DNA of 64,000 nt from Sphingomonas telluris (GCF_022568775.1 NZ_JAKZHW010000001.1:1984001-2048000), one strand, 5' to 3'; shown: positions 43,566-53,429, counted from the stretch's first letter. Notes: generated from the letters alone by a model not told the origin. Translations and numbers: made by a program.

Positions 43566-44068
43566 AGGTCGCTCGGCCTTAGAAGCATATCGAGGGTACC
43601 GCCGCCCGGCGCGACGTCGCTCCAGCGATCCGCGTCGAAGCGAATCTGGGCCAGCGCCGCGGTTGGAAACTTCTCCTCGGCCTCGTCCCGAAGCTCGCCT
43701 GGCGTCGCCAGCGCTAGTACGAGCTCCTGCAGTCCCGGATTGTGCCCGACGATCATTAGATGCGTGGCGTCGTCGGGCGCGTTCCTGATCGCGTCGATCA
43801 AGACGTCCGGTTCGGCCAGATAGATGCGCGCGTCCTCGGTCACCTCGAATGGCGTGCCATGGGCGTCCTGCACCCGCCTCAGCGTCTGCTTCGCCCGTTC
43901 GGCGGGACTCGCGAGCACGAGGTCCGGTTTGATCTTCCGCTTGCGCAGCTCCTTGCCGATGGCCTTGGCCGCCTTCCGCCCGCGATCGTTCAGCGGACGG
44001 TCGAAGTCCTCCAGCGATGATTCGCCCCAATCCGACTTCGCGTGTCGAAGCACGTAGAGAGTTCTCAT
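43562..44068 (-). CDS. SixA-like phosphohistidine phosphatase
   Basis: A 168-residue histidine phosphatase of the SixA branch. The motif is LYVLRHAKSDWGE at residues 4-16 (RHA in place of RHG, as in SixA). LASPAERAKQTL and LMIVGHNPGLQEL, with the second catalytic His near 108, follow. The ATG overlaps the DinG stop by four bases (ATGA on the minus strand). Confidence 0.88.
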   Translation of the reverse strand: MRTLYVLRHAKSDWGESSLEDFDRPLNDRGRKAAKAIGKELRKRKIKPDLVLASPAERAKQTLRRVQDAHGTPFEVTEDARIYLAEPDVLIDAIRNAPDDATHLMIVGHNPGLQELVLALATPGELRDEAEEKFPTAALAQIRFDADRWSDVAPGGGTLDMLLRPSDL

Positions 44069-46764
44069 TCCACCAGCTCCCGAACCGGCGCGGGCGCCAG
44101 CGCCCTCGCTGCCGCGACGTGCGCGATCGCCTCGTCGAGCGGAACGCGCCGGATCGGCACGTCCGCCGGGAATGCCGTTAGCAGCCGGGATGGCATGGCA
44201 GCTGACAAAATTATGAAAGTTCCGCGATCGCCTTCGCGGCGGATCAGCCGTCCGAACGCCTGCGCCAGCCGGGCTCGAACGACGGCGTCATCATAGGCGC
44301 TGCCGCCCCCCGCCATGCGGCGTGCCGCGTGCAGCACCGTCGGTCGGGGCCAGGGCACGCGCTCCATCACGACGAGACGCAGCGATTCTCCCGGCACGTC
44401 GACGCCGTCGCGCAGCGCATCCGTTCCAAGCAAGGACGCGCGCGGATCGTCGCGGAAGATGTCGACGAGCGTCCCCGGATCGATCGGATCCACGTGCTGC
44501 GCGAGCAACGGCAGTCCGGCCCGCGCGAGCCGGTCGGCGATTCTCGAGTGAACAGTCTTCAGCCGCTGGATGGCCGTGAATAAGCCGAGAGTCCCACCGC
44601 CCGCCGCCTCGATGAGCCGAGCGTAGGCGCCCGCAAGGCCGGCAATGTCGCCTGGCTTTACGTCCTTGACGACCAACACTTCGGAGCAGGACGCGTAATC
44701 GAACGGGCTGTCCGCCTCGAAGCGGCCGATGCTGCAGTCGAGATGCGCGGCGCCGGTCCTAGCCTCGGCCCGCGCCCAGGATCCATCGCCACCGCGCAAG
44801 GTTGCCGATGTGACAAGCACGCCGTGCGCCTGCTTCAGCACTGCCCCCGCGAGCGGCTTCGAGGGATCGAGCCAGCGGCGGTGGATGGCTACATCGAACT
44901 CGCGCCCTTCCACGCGCTCGATCGCAAGCCAATCGACAAACTCGGGATCGACCGCACCACCAACTCGCCCGAGTAGCGCGATCCACGCGGACAGGATTTC
45001 CCGCCGCCAGGTCAGCCCGTTGATCGCCCCGTCGACGCGCGCCCGCGCCTGGGAATCCAGCCAGTCGGGCGCGTCTTCGAGCACGGCTTCCAGCCGGCGG
45101 GTCAGCGCCGCGAGCGGCTTCTGCAGCGCTTCCAATCCCTCCATCGCTCTGACCGCCGCAGCGACCAGCGCACCGTCGGGCTCGGCCAGCTCCGTCTCCA
45201 GTCCGTAGCCCGCGTCCTGCGCCTTGGCCCGCGCGTAGACCATGCCGCGCACTTCGCCGAGCAAGGCTTCGACGGGCCCGAACGGCGAGCCTTCGATGAT
45301 ACGCTGGAGCCATCCGTCGGACGGCAGCGACCGTGCCGCCTCGACAGCCGCGTCAAGGGCTTGAGCGCCCTCGTCGTCGTAGGATGCGACGTCCATGAGC
45401 CGCGCGGCGAGACCCCGGCGTCGTCCGCGCGACTTGCCTTCCGGACCGACGATCCAGCGCCGCATCTCGATCGCGTCCTGGCCGCCGAAGGTCACCGCGA
45501 AGGTCGAGTCTGCCGCATCGAACAGGTGGTGACCCTCGTCGAATACGATCCGCTGCGGCGCGTCTTCGCGAGCGCGTGCGGCATTGATCATGACCAACGC
45601 ATGGTTGGCGATGACGATGTCCGCTTCTCGCCCCGCGCGCTCCGCCTTCTCGATGAAGCAGCGGCGGTAGTGCGGGCAGCCGGCATAGACGCACTCCCCG
45701 CGGCGGTCGGTCAGCGCAGTCGCGCCGGCGCGGCGGAACAGGCTCGGCAGCCAGCCGGGCAAATCCCCGCCGACCATGTCGCCGTCCTTCGAGTAAGCAG
45801 CCCAGCGTCCCACCAGCTGCGCAAGAATAGCGGCGCGCCCGGAAAAGGCGCCCTGCAGAGCGTCCTCCAGGTTGAGCAGGCACAGGTAATTCTCGCGACC
45901 CTTGCGAACGACGATCTTGCGTGCCCGCTCTTCAGGGTCGGCGAAGAGGCGCGGACCCTCGGCATCTAGCTGCCGCTGCAGCGCCTTGGTGAATGTCGAC
46001 ACCCACACCGTTCCGCCCGACGCCTCGGACCAGAGCGATGCCGGAGCCAGGTAAGCAAGCGTCTTACCGATGCCCGTCCCCGCCTCCGCCAGCAGCATGT
46101 TCGGCGCGTCTTTCTGGCGGCGCGGAGCGAAGACGGACACCGACTCCTCGGCCATCGCAGTCTGCCCGGCCCGTGGCTCGGACCTTGCCCCGGTCAGGCT
46201 GCGCAACCGGTCGCGAGCCGCGGCAGGATCGACGAGGATCGTTCGGGGCGGCGGGCGGTCCGCCGCTTCTTCCCATTGCTTCAACCGCGAGAAGAGCATG
46301 CGCTCGCCACGTTCCGGCCGCTGCAATCGGGCGTTGATCAACGGCGCCCAGCCCCAGCCCATGCGGGCGAGCGACTGGTTGGAGGTCCACGCGCCTTCCC
46401 GTTCCCTCCAATCGTCTCGCTCGAGCACGTCGAGAAGTGCGCCCGCGATTGCGCGCAAGGAGTCGCCCGCTTCTGCCTCGCACTTTGGTGGCTCCAGTCC
46501 GACGGCGCGGCACATACCGGCGACAGTCGGCACGGCGAACCTTGCCGGATGAATGAAGGCGAACAGCTCCAGCAAATCGAGGCCCGACAGCTCCGGATAG
46601 CCGAGCCGCTGCCCGACCAGAGGCGCATTGAGGATGATGTGCGGGGTCTCCGCAGCTCGAGCGATCGCCTCCCCCCGGCTTGCCTCGCGCGACTCTCCTT
46701 CTCGGCCGGCAATCCAGATGCCGGCATGCGTCGCGTGAAGCGCTGGAAGAGGGAGCGGAGCCAT
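44065..46764 (-). CDS. ATP-dependent DNA helicase, DinG/XPD-like
   Basis: An 899-residue SF2 helicase. Walker A is EAGTGIGKTLAYLAP near residue 228. An iron-sulfur cluster domain has cysteines at YLCLL and ECVYAGCPHYRRCF near 300-370. The DEAH-like box is FDEGHHLFD, and C-terminal motifs include SATLRGGDGSW and AQAFGRLIRREGDRG. It unwinds 5' overhang, R-loop or G4 substrates by family analogy. An N-terminal extension of about 200 residues precedes the helicase core. Confidence 0.9.
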   Translation of the reverse strand: MAPLPLPALHATHAGIWIAGREGESREASRGEAIARAAETPHIILNAPLVGQRLGYPELSGLDLLELFAFIHPARFAVPTVAGMCRAVGLEPPKCEAEAGDSLRAIAGALLDVLERDDWREREGAWTSNQSLARMGWGWAPLINARLQRPERGERMLFSRLKQWEEAADRPPPRTILVDPAAARDRLRSLTGARSEPRAGQTAMAEESVSVFAPRRQKDAPNMLLAEAGTGIGKTLAYLAPASLWSEASGGTVWVSTFTKALQRQLDAEGPRLFADPEERARKIVVRKGRENYLCLLNLEDALQGAFSGRAAILAQLVGRWAAYSKDGDMVGGDLPGWLPSLFRRAGATALTDRRGECVYAGCPHYRRCFIEKAERAGREADIVIANHALVMINAARAREDAPQRIVFDEGHHLFDAADSTFAVTFGGQDAIEMRRWIVGPEGKSRGRRRGLAARLMDVASYDDEGAQALDAAVEAARSLPSDGWLQRIIEGSPFGPVEALLGEVRGMVYARAKAQDAGYGLETELAEPDGALVAAAVRAMEGLEALQKPLAALTRRLEAVLEDAPDWLDSQARARVDGAINGLTWRREILSAWIALLGRVGGAVDPEFVDWLAIERVEGREFDVAIHRRWLDPSKPLAGAVLKQAHGVLVTSATLRGGDGSWARAEARTGAAHLDCSIGRFEADSPFDYASCSEVLVVKDVKPGDIAGLAGAYARLIEAAGGGTLGLFTAIQRLKTVHSRIADRLARAGLPLLAQHVDPIDPGTLVDIFRDDPRASLLGTDALRDGVDVPGESLRLVVMERVPWPRPTVLHAARRMAGGGSAYDDAVVRARLAQAFGRLIRREGDRGTFIILSAAMPSRLLTAFPADVPIRRVPLDEAIAHVAAARALAPAPVRELVE

Positions 46765-46808
46765 TGCGGCCGACTATAAGGCGTGCGAACGAAAGTGGAA
46801 CGGGTCGG

Positions 46809-47816
46809 TCAGCGCGAAAGGGCTTGAACGAGCAACGCCTTGACCCGCGCGACCAGCTCCGGCGTCCGCCGGCCGAGAATCCCGCGCGCCTGCTCGGGCA
46901 AATGCTCGACCGGGTCGCCGTCATCGCCGAAGACGTAGTGATTGAAGAAAATCCGCCACCGCTCGCGTTCTTTTGGCGGCAGATCCTTCAGCGTAATCAC
47001 CGCATGATAGAGCGCGTTGCGCGGCGACAGATGCGGCGGATCGCCCGCTCGCCACCAGAAATTCACCATCGCTCCGATCTCGTCGAGCGACGAGACCGCA
47101 TGCCACCACAGGCTCGGAAGATAGAGCGCGTCTCCGGGCGCGAGCTCGACCGTTTCGGCCACCTGCAACGCCTCCCGGAATCGCGGGTGCCGCTCGAAAT
47201 CGGGATTGTCCAGATCGACCAGGCTCGTCGGCTGTCCCGCCAGCGTGAAGTCGAGCGGGCCGACGTACAGGTTCTTGAGCTGCTCCGTCGGAAACAAAGT
47301 GAATCGCCGTCGCCCGGCGATCACGCAGGCGAGGTTCTGCGGCAGGTCCCAGTGCGGCGCGACCCGCGTGCGGTTGCCGAGCCAAAGCGAGATCAATGTC
47401 TCCCGGCTCTTGTCGAGCAGCGGCACTCCGATGTCGGGCATCAGCCCCGGCAGATGCTTCCGGATAGGAATGCCGCCCGCGTACATCGAATAAGGCGCAT
47501 CATGCCCGCGCTGGCGCATCAGCAGATCGAGCAATTGCCCGACCGTCGCGAGCCGCCGCTCGTGATTGTAGCCGTCGAACGCCTCGTTGTAGCCGAAGCG
47601 GCCGCCGATCTCGGGCGCTCCGAACCACGCCTCGAACGGCTCCTCGCTGGCGACGCCGCGAAGATAGTCGGCCAGCGCTTCGTAGCCTTGACGCGCGGCC
47701 TGCACCGCCGGCCAATCGGCGACGAGGCCGCGGAGCACCGCCGGCCTGCCGCGCGGCACGACCATAGTGTCGAACCGTTCGCGGTTCACGTCGTGGAATT
47801 CGGCGACGGGCTGCAC
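46809..47816 (-). CDS. Cupin-8/JmjC-like 2-oxoglutarate dioxygenase
   Basis: A 335-residue protein starting with GTG 47816. Its metal site is RVAPHWDLPQNLACVIAGRR near 175-194 (HxD) with the distal His in LPSLWWHAVSSLDE near 240. The family motif GRRRFTLFP is present. Members are protein or tRNA hydroxylases (FIH-like) and their targets in bacteria are mostly unknown. It is divergent from lysK. Confidence 0.85.
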   Translation of the reverse strand: MQPVAEFHDVNRERFDTMVVPRGRPAVLRGLVADWPAVQAARQGYEALADYLRGVASEEPFEAWFGAPEIGGRFGYNEAFDGYNHERRLATVGQLLDLLMRQRGHDAPYSMYAGGIPIRKHLPGLMPDIGVPLLDKSRETLISLWLGNRTRVAPHWDLPQNLACVIAGRRRFTLFPTEQLKNLYVGPLDFTLAGQPTSLVDLDNPDFERHPRFREALQVAETVELAPGDALYLPSLWWHAVSSLDEIGAMVNFWWRAGDPPHLSPRNALYHAVITLKDLPPKERERWRIFFNHYVFGDDGDPVEHLPEQARGILGRRTPELVARVKALLVQALSR

Positions 47817-47863
47817 CGTGCGAGAGGTAGCAGCGGGGGTATTGCTTCGCTAGGAGCGGCCCG

Positions 47864-49450
47864 ATGACCGAAATGGATGCAATCCGCGAGGCGGCACTCG
47901 TCTCGAAGGCGTGGCCTTACGAAGAAGCGCGCAAGTTGCTGAAGCGCTGGCCCGACGGCAAGCCCAACGGCGAGCCGATGATCTTCGAGACTGGATACGG
48001 TCCGTCGGGCCTCCCGCACATCGGCACGTTCAACGAGGTCGCGCGCACGACCTTCGTCCGCCAGGCGTATGAGGAATTGACCGGCGGAGCGCCGACGCGG
48101 CTGATCGCCTTCACCGACGACATGGACGGCCTGCGCAAGGTGCCGGACAATGTGCCGGAGCAGGAGATGCTCGCGCAGCATCTCGGCAAGCCGCTCACGC
48201 AGATTCCGGATCCGTTCGGCAGCCACGAGAGCTTTGCGCATCACAATAATGCGATGCTGCGTCACTTCCTCGACCGCTTCGGGTTCGACTACGACTTCCT
48301 GTCGGCGACCGAATGCTATTCGAGCGGCCGCTTCGACGAGATCATCCGCCAGGTCCTGCGTAACTGGGACGGTGTCATGGGCGTCATGCTCCCGACCCTT
48401 CGCGAGGAGCGGCGTCAGACCTATTCGCCGATCCTCCCCGTCTCGCCCTCTTCGGGCAAGGTGCTGCAGGTCCCGGTTCAGGTGATCGATGCCGAGGAGG
48501 GATTGATCGCGTTCGAAGATGAAGAGGGGCGCGTTCAGCAGTCCGCACTCGGCGGAAACGCCAAGCTCCAGTGGAAGGTCGACTGGGCCGCCCGCTGGGT
48601 CGCGCTCGGCGTGGATTATGAAATGGCCGGCAAAGACCTGATCGACAGCGTCACCCAGTCGTCGAAGATCGCCCGCGTGCTGGGCGGACGGCCCCCTGAG
48701 GGCTTCAACTATGAGATGTTCCTCGACGAGAAGGGCGAGAAGATCTCCAAATCGAAGGGCAACGGGCTCAGCCTCGAGGAGTGGCTTCGCTACGGCAGCG
48801 AGCCGAGCCTCGCCTTCTACATCTATCGCGAGCCGAAGAAGGCGAAGAGCCTGCACCTCGGCCTGATCCCGCGCGCGGTAGACGAGTACTGGCAGTTCCG
48901 CGGCAATTACGCCGGCCAGCCGACCGAGCAGCGGCTCGGCAACCCGGTGCATCACATTCACAATGGCCGCATACCCGCGCCGGAAAGCCTGCCCCTCACC
49001 TACGGCCTGCTGCTGAACCTCGTCAGCCTGCCGGGCGTGCACGACAAGGAAACGGCGTGGCGGTTCGTGCAGCGCTACGCGCCGGATACGTCGCCCGACA
49101 CGCACGCCGAGCTCGACGAGCTGATCGGCCTTGCCGTCAACTATGCCCGCGACTTCGTGGTCCCGACTCTGAAGCGCCGACCCCCGAACGAGGTCGAGGT
49201 CGCCGCGCTCAAGGATCTCGACGCCGAGTTGGCGAAGCTACCGGGCGACGCCGACGGAGAAGCCATCCAGAACATCGTGTTCGAGGTCGGCAAGCGCCAT
49301 CCGTTCGAGAGCCTGCGCGGCTGGTTCCAGGCGCTTTACGAGACGCTTCTCGGATCGAGCCAGGGCCCGCGCATGGGCAGCTTCATTGCGCTCTATGGAA
49401 TCGACAACAGCCGCCGGCTGATCGCGGAAGCGCTGGCGAAGCCCGCCTAG
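47864..49450 (+). CDS. lysK: Lysyl-tRNA synthetase, class I
   Basis: A 528-residue class I enzyme charging tRNA-Lys. The HIGH-like motif is GPSGLPHIGTFNEV near residues 45-58 and KMSKS is EKISKSKGNGLS near 290. The class I LysRS, rather than class II LysS, is typical of Alphaproteobacteria and archaea. Its TAG shares bases with the convergent small gene (CTAG). Confidence 0.95.
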   Translation: MTEMDAIREAALVSKAWPYEEARKLLKRWPDGKPNGEPMIFETGYGPSGLPHIGTFNEVARTTFVRQAYEELTGGAPTRLIAFTDDMDGLRKVPDNVPEQEMLAQHLGKPLTQIPDPFGSHESFAHHNNAMLRHFLDRFGFDYDFLSATECYSSGRFDEIIRQVLRNWDGVMGVMLPTLREERRQTYSPILPVSPSSGKVLQVPVQVIDAEEGLIAFEDEEGRVQQSALGGNAKLQWKVDWAARWVALGVDYEMAGKDLIDSVTQSSKIARVLGGRPPEGFNYEMFLDEKGEKISKSKGNGLSLEEWLRYGSEPSLAFYIYREPKKAKSLHLGLIPRAVDEYWQFRGNYAGQPTEQRLGNPVHHIHNGRIPAPESLPLTYGLLLNLVSLPGVHDKETAWRFVQRYAPDTSPDTHAELDELIGLAVNYARDFVVPTLKRRPPNEVEVAALKDLDAELAKLPGDADGEAIQNIVFEVGKRHPFESLRGWFQALYETLLGSSQGPRMGSFIALYGIDNSRRLIAEALAKPA

Positions 49451-49692
49451 GGCTGGAAAGCGCGGCGCGCGGCACCGAGCATCGGTACGTCGCCGAAGGC
49501 TCCGCTGTCGGTCACGACAATGACGGTCGACGCCTTGACGTGCGACTGCGCTGCCGCCCTGGCCCTCGCCTCTGCATAGGGGCAGCCCTTCGCGTGGGTC
49601 TGCGTGGACGCGACCGGACGCTGCTGGGCCGCGAGGGGAGCGACCCAGCAGAGTGCGATCAGAAGAAGCAACTTACGCGGAAGCGTAGACAT
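49447..49692 (-). CDS. Small secreted hypothetical protein
   Basis: An 81-residue protein with a signal peptide (LLLLIALCWVAPLAAQ ending near residue 23) and a short mature part with one Cys (AKGCPYAEARARAAA). No domain is recognised. Its start is chosen at ATG 49692, where the signal begins. An Lrp-type palindrome lies about 72 bases upstream. Confidence 0.55.
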   Translation of the reverse strand: MSTLPRKLLLLIALCWVAPLAAQQRPVASTQTHAKGCPYAEARARAAAQSHVKASTVIVVTDSGAFGDVPMLGAARRAFQP

Positions 49693-49763
49693 CACCCTTC
49701 TCCTCGATGGCCCGAGTATACGCTGCCCGGCGGACGAATTATCGGCAAATTCGACCAACGGCC

Positions 49764-49778
49764 TGCCAGAATTTGGCA
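49764..49778. promoter_or_regulatory. Lrp-like palindrome TGCCA-N5-TGGCA
   Basis: TGCCAGAATTTGGCA has perfect TGCCA/TGGCA arms. It matches the site at 50981-50995 in both arms and spacing, and both are followed by AG. It lies upstream of the small secreted gene (49692, minus) and just beyond the S41 stop. It is a candidate operator for the nearby Lrp-family regulator. Confidence 0.45.
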
Positions 49779-49788
49779 AGGCGCAGGA

Positions 49789-50901
49789 TCAACGGGCACG
49801 CACCTTGTCCTTGTGTACAGGCTCCAGCGGAACTTCGGTCGCGTCGATCCGGACGGCGTCGGCATGCGACAGGCCGGCCTTCTCCAGGGCGACGACGAGC
49901 GCCTGCTTCGGGTCGACGGCGAGGTCCGGCGCAACACCCGCACCCTCCCAATCCTGGCCCGTCTTGATGTCGTAGGTTCGGCCGACCGGCATCCAGACGG
50001 TGAAATGATCGCCGACGGGTCCGGGACCGCCGAAGTGATTGGCGCCAGCGGTTGCCTCGCCGATCAGGGTCGCCCGGCCCGTGCTCTTGAAGGCCAGCGC
50101 AAAATGTTCGCCCGCAGAGGCCGTGGCGTTCGACGTCAGCACATAGATCTTCGCGTCGCGCAGCGGCGTTGCCTGACCCGGCACCGCGTAATGCGTGGCC
50201 GTGATGCGCGCGTCGTCCTTCGCGAACTCCAGCGTCGGCGCCTCGCCGAACGGCGACCCGAACTTGTCGTAGATTGCCCGCGACATCTCCATCCGCACGA
50301 GCGGAGTCTTCTCCGCGAACAGGTACGGGAAGATCACGTCCATCTCACCGAGCCGGCCGCCGTGATGGTTGCGCAGATCGAAGATCATGGCCTTCGCGGT
50401 GCTGTGATCGCGCATGAAGGCCTTGAAGGCCGCAATCTCATCATCGGTCGAGAAGAAGGCGCTCGGCCGGATGTAGGCAACGCCCGGAGCAAGCCATTTC
50501 GCGGACTGGATGAGCTTGGGGAAATCGCTCGGTGGGCCGCTGTTGCCGCCAGCAGGCTCGGGTTCGGTCACCGACAGGTGCAAGTGCCCATCCTTGTGCG
50601 TGGCCATGAGATCGTCGGTGATGAGCTTGGCCAGATCCCCGCGCGTGCCCTTGTCATAGCGGCCCGCTGCAGCATTGGCGCGAAGCATTTCGGCATATTG
50701 CCTGCCCTGCTCGGGAATAACGAACTTGCCGGTCAGCTCGTCGGCGAGCGTGTCAGCGACTTTTCGACCCTCGCCGGGCTCAAGGACAGCAGCGCGAAGC
50801 TGGTCTGCCGAAAGCGTCGAGGGTGCGGCGGGCGCCTGCGCAAGCAAAGGTGCAGCGGCGCAGCATGCGGCGCCGGCCAGGAACAAGGACTTTAACAGCA
50901 T
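49789..50901 (-). CDS. S41 family peptidase (secreted)
   Basis: A 370-residue exported protein (signal ending LLAQ near residue 19). A helical N-terminal domain is followed by the S41 core: AKMIFDLRNHHGGRL-like segment (AKAMIFDLRNHHGG), VLTSNATASAGEHFALAF with the nucleophile Ser, and LIGEATAGANHFGG. The catalytic Lys of CtpA-type enzymes is not seen, which fits the RBP3/tricorn-like branch. It is divergent from the Lrp regulator, which probably controls it. Confidence 0.85.
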   Translation of the reverse strand: MLLKSLFLAGAACCAAAPLLAQAPAAPSTLSADQLRAAVLEPGEGRKVADTLADELTGKFVIPEQGRQYAEMLRANAAAGRYDKGTRGDLAKLITDDLMATHKDGHLHLSVTEPEPAGGNSGPPSDFPKLIQSAKWLAPGVAYIRPSAFFSTDDEIAAFKAFMRDHSTAKAMIFDLRNHHGGRLGEMDVIFPYLFAEKTPLVRMEMSRAIYDKFGSPFGEAPTLEFAKDDARITATHYAVPGQATPLRDAKIYVLTSNATASAGEHFALAFKSTGRATLIGEATAGANHFGGPGPVGDHFTVWMPVGRTYDIKTGQDWEGAGVAPDLAVDPKQALVVALEKAGLSHADAVRIDATEVPLEPVHKDKVRAR

Positions 50902-50980
50902 CGATACGCTCCACTGTGTTGTATGACTAATACAGTATCGCAATCGATGCGCAAGATGTGTGCAATTTTGCTGCGACTGC

Positions 50981-50995
50981 TGCCAAATTTTGGCA
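50981..50995. promoter_or_regulatory. Lrp-like palindrome in the S41/Lrp divergent promoter
   Basis: TGCCAAATTTTGGCA is a palindrome with the inner core GCCAAA-T-TTTGGC. A weaker GCAATTTTGC lies about 20 bases upstream. It ends 11 bases before the regulator's ATG at 51007, as expected for autoregulation. The same arms occur at 49764-49778. Confidence 0.5.
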
Positions 50996-51006
50996 AGAGA
51001 GGCACG

Positions 51007-51486
51007 ATGCTCGACAGGTTCGATCTGGCGCTCCTCAACGAGGTGCAGCGCGATGATGGACAGACAGCCGATTCGCTGGCGGAGCGGATTCCGCTGTCGC
51101 CCTCGGCGATCGCCCGTCGGTTGCGCCGGCTTCGTTCCAGCGGCTTCATCGCGAGGACCATAGCGCTGCTTTCGCCCCGGCTGACTGAAAGGAGGCTGCG
51201 CGCGATCGTCCTGCTGCAGCTCAGCGAGCATGCCGATCTTAAAGGGAAGGACGCGCTGGAGAAGCGCCTGAGCGCCTCGCCCTGCGTGCAATATTGCTAC
51301 GAGATCGCCGGGCCCCACGACATGATCGCGCTGTTCGACTGCGAAAGCATGTCGCAGTTCAACGCCGTCGCAGATGAACTGCTCGCCTCTTCGCCGACGG
51401 TGCGCCGGTACGAGACGCACTTCGTCAAACGCGAAGTGAAGTTCGCTCCATTCGCCGAGCTGGACGCCGGCGATCTCGCCGGCTGA
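51007..51486 (+). CDS. Lrp/AsnC family transcriptional regulator
   Basis: A 159-residue protein with the usual start MLDRFDLALLNEVQRDDGQT, an N-terminal winged HTH (SLAERIPLSPSAIARRLRRL) and a C-terminal RAM ligand domain (VQYCYEIAGPHDMIALFDCE). I use ATG 51007, not the in-frame ATG 50923, because Lrp proteins begin at this motif and the palindrome at 50981 would otherwise be coding. Likely effector is an amino acid or peptide, given the divergent peptidase gene. Confidence 0.9.
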   Translation: MLDRFDLALLNEVQRDDGQTADSLAERIPLSPSAIARRLRRLRSSGFIARTIALLSPRLTERRLRAIVLLQLSEHADLKGKDALEKRLSASPCVQYCYEIAGPHDMIALFDCESMSQFNAVADELLASSPTVRRYETHFVKREVKFAPFAELDAGDLAG

Positions 51487-53346
51487 TCAGCTGCCCTTCT
51501 TGGCCGCGATCCAGCGGTCGATCTTCTGTTCCAGGATCTGCAGCGGAAGAGCGCCCGTGTTCAGCACCTCGGCGTGGAACTCGCGGATGTCGAACTTCGG
51601 CCCGAGCTCTGCCTCGGCCTTCGCGCGCAGCCGCTGGATGGTCAGCGCGCCGATCTTGTAGGCGGTCGCCTGGCTCGGGATGGCGATGTAGCGCTCGACT
51701 TCGGCGGTCGCGTCCGTGCGGCTCATCCCCGAATGGTCGAGCATGTACTTGATCGCCTGATCGCGGGTCCAACCTTTTGCGTGGATGCCAGTGTCGACCA
51801 CCAGCCGCATCGCACGCAGCATCTCGTCGTTGAGCGTCCCGAAGCGCTGATACGGATCGGTGTAGAGGCCCATGCCGTAGCCAAGGGTCTCGGCGTAAAG
51901 CGCCCAGCCCTCGACATAGGCAGTGTTTCCGCCGAAGCGCATGAAGCTCGGCAGCGCCTCATTCTCCTGCGCAATGCTGATCTGGAAGTGATGGCCCGGC
52001 TCGCCCTCGTGGAGGAACAGGGTGGTGTCCTCGGTCAGGTTGCGCGACGGCAGGTCGTAGGCGTTGAAGTAGAAGGTGCCCGGACGCTTCCCGTCGGGAG
52101 TGCCCGGCTCGTACGATCCGCCAGCCTCGAACTTCTCGCGGAAAGGTGGGTAGGGCGTGATCACCAGCCCCGCCTTGGGCATGGTCGAAAAGAGCTCCGG
52201 AAGCTTCGGCTCGACCTTCTTCTGAACGTCGTAGAAGGCCTGCGTGTAGGACTCGCGGCTCTTCGGCTGGAATTTCTTGTCCGTCCGGATGTAGTCGAAG
52301 AACTGCGCGAGGTTGCCCTTGAAGCCGACCTCCTGACGCACCTTCTCGAAGCCTTTGGTGATCCGGGCGACCTCGCTGAGGCCGAGGTTGTGGATCTCGT
52401 CCGGGGTCATCGGCAGCGTCGTCGTCGACTGCACCTGGTACCGGTACAACGCGTCGCCGCCCTTCATGTACATGAGGCCGACGCCCTCGCGTGCATGGCC
52501 GAGATATTCGTTCTTCAGAAAGTCGCGCAGGCGCGTCAGGACCGGATAGATCTCGTCGCTGATCGCCGTGCGATATTCCTTTGTCAGCCGCTCGCGGTCC
52601 GCCGCGCCAATGGCCGCCGGGAACTGCTTCACCGGCCCAAAGTAAGGCGAGTCCTCCGGCTTCTGCTTCAGCTGCGTATCGAGCTGCTCGACCATGTTGC
52701 GAACGGTCAGCTTGGTGTCGACGACACCGGCCTGCTCGCCTTCCTTGAAGCGGCCGATCGCGCGGTCGATGTAGACCACGAAATCCTTGTGACGCTTCAG
52801 GTTGTTCTCATAGTCCTCGAGTGTGTTGAACGGCGCTCCGCCCTTCCCGCTCGCGAACGTCGGGTAGAAGGTGTGGATGCCGAAGAAGTGGTTGATCGGC
52901 CGAACTTTGGTCAGGTTGAGGATGGCCGGATCGTAGCTGCGCAGCGTGTCCTTCGTCGCATATTCGAACGTGTCGTAGGCGAGCTGGTCGGTCTCGTTGA
53001 GCTGGTCGCGCGGGATGGCGTGAAGCGCGGCCAGGTCCGCCTCTCCGGCCGCCTTCTCCGCTGCATAATATTCGTCGGTGATATTATCGCCGAGCCGGTC
53101 CGCGTAGCGCAGGTCGCCGCGGAAGATCGCGTTGATCGGATTGCGCTTGAGCGAGGCTTCGTCGCTCGCCTTGAACAGCTCGAACAGCCGATCGTGCGCG
53201 CTCTTCTCCGGCGCCGGTGCAGCGGCAGGCTCAGCCGGCGGAGCGACTTCTGCGGGAGCGGCAGGCGCCAGCGTAGGCGCGGTCGCGCAGGCGGCCAAAG
53301 CAGAGACGGTGGCGCAGAGAAGCGCGGTACGAAGTGCGAGTTTCAT
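51487..53346 (-). CDS. DUF885 family lipoprotein, putative metallopeptidase
   Basis: A 619-residue protein with a lipobox (VSALAAC, Cys near residue 20) followed by a Pro/Ala-rich spacer. The DUF885 catalytic motif is LFLHEGEPGHHFQIS near 450 (HExxH-like) and the helper Glu is in YVEGWALYAETLG about 25 residues later. Family members are related to thermolysin-like or M32-type peptidases. Its stop abuts the Lrp stop (TGATCA). Confidence 0.9.
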   Translation of the reverse strand: MKLALRTALLCATVSALAACATAPTLAPAAPAEVAPPAEPAAAPAPEKSAHDRLFELFKASDEASLKRNPINAIFRGDLRYADRLGDNITDEYYAAEKAAGEADLAALHAIPRDQLNETDQLAYDTFEYATKDTLRSYDPAILNLTKVRPINHFFGIHTFYPTFASGKGGAPFNTLEDYENNLKRHKDFVVYIDRAIGRFKEGEQAGVVDTKLTVRNMVEQLDTQLKQKPEDSPYFGPVKQFPAAIGAADRERLTKEYRTAISDEIYPVLTRLRDFLKNEYLGHAREGVGLMYMKGGDALYRYQVQSTTTLPMTPDEIHNLGLSEVARITKGFEKVRQEVGFKGNLAQFFDYIRTDKKFQPKSRESYTQAFYDVQKKVEPKLPELFSTMPKAGLVITPYPPFREKFEAGGSYEPGTPDGKRPGTFYFNAYDLPSRNLTEDTTLFLHEGEPGHHFQISIAQENEALPSFMRFGGNTAYVEGWALYAETLGYGMGLYTDPYQRFGTLNDEMLRAMRLVVDTGIHAKGWTRDQAIKYMLDHSGMSRTDATAEVERYIAIPSQATAYKIGALTIQRLRAKAEAELGPKFDIREFHAEVLNTGALPLQILEQKIDRWIAAKKGS

Positions 53347-53429
53347 GAGGCTCCCGTGATTCGATCGAGGCGACGGTCATCGCGCAGGTGCGACGCGCAA
53401 CGCCCCTTCGGCCAACCGGCGCGCGCTGT

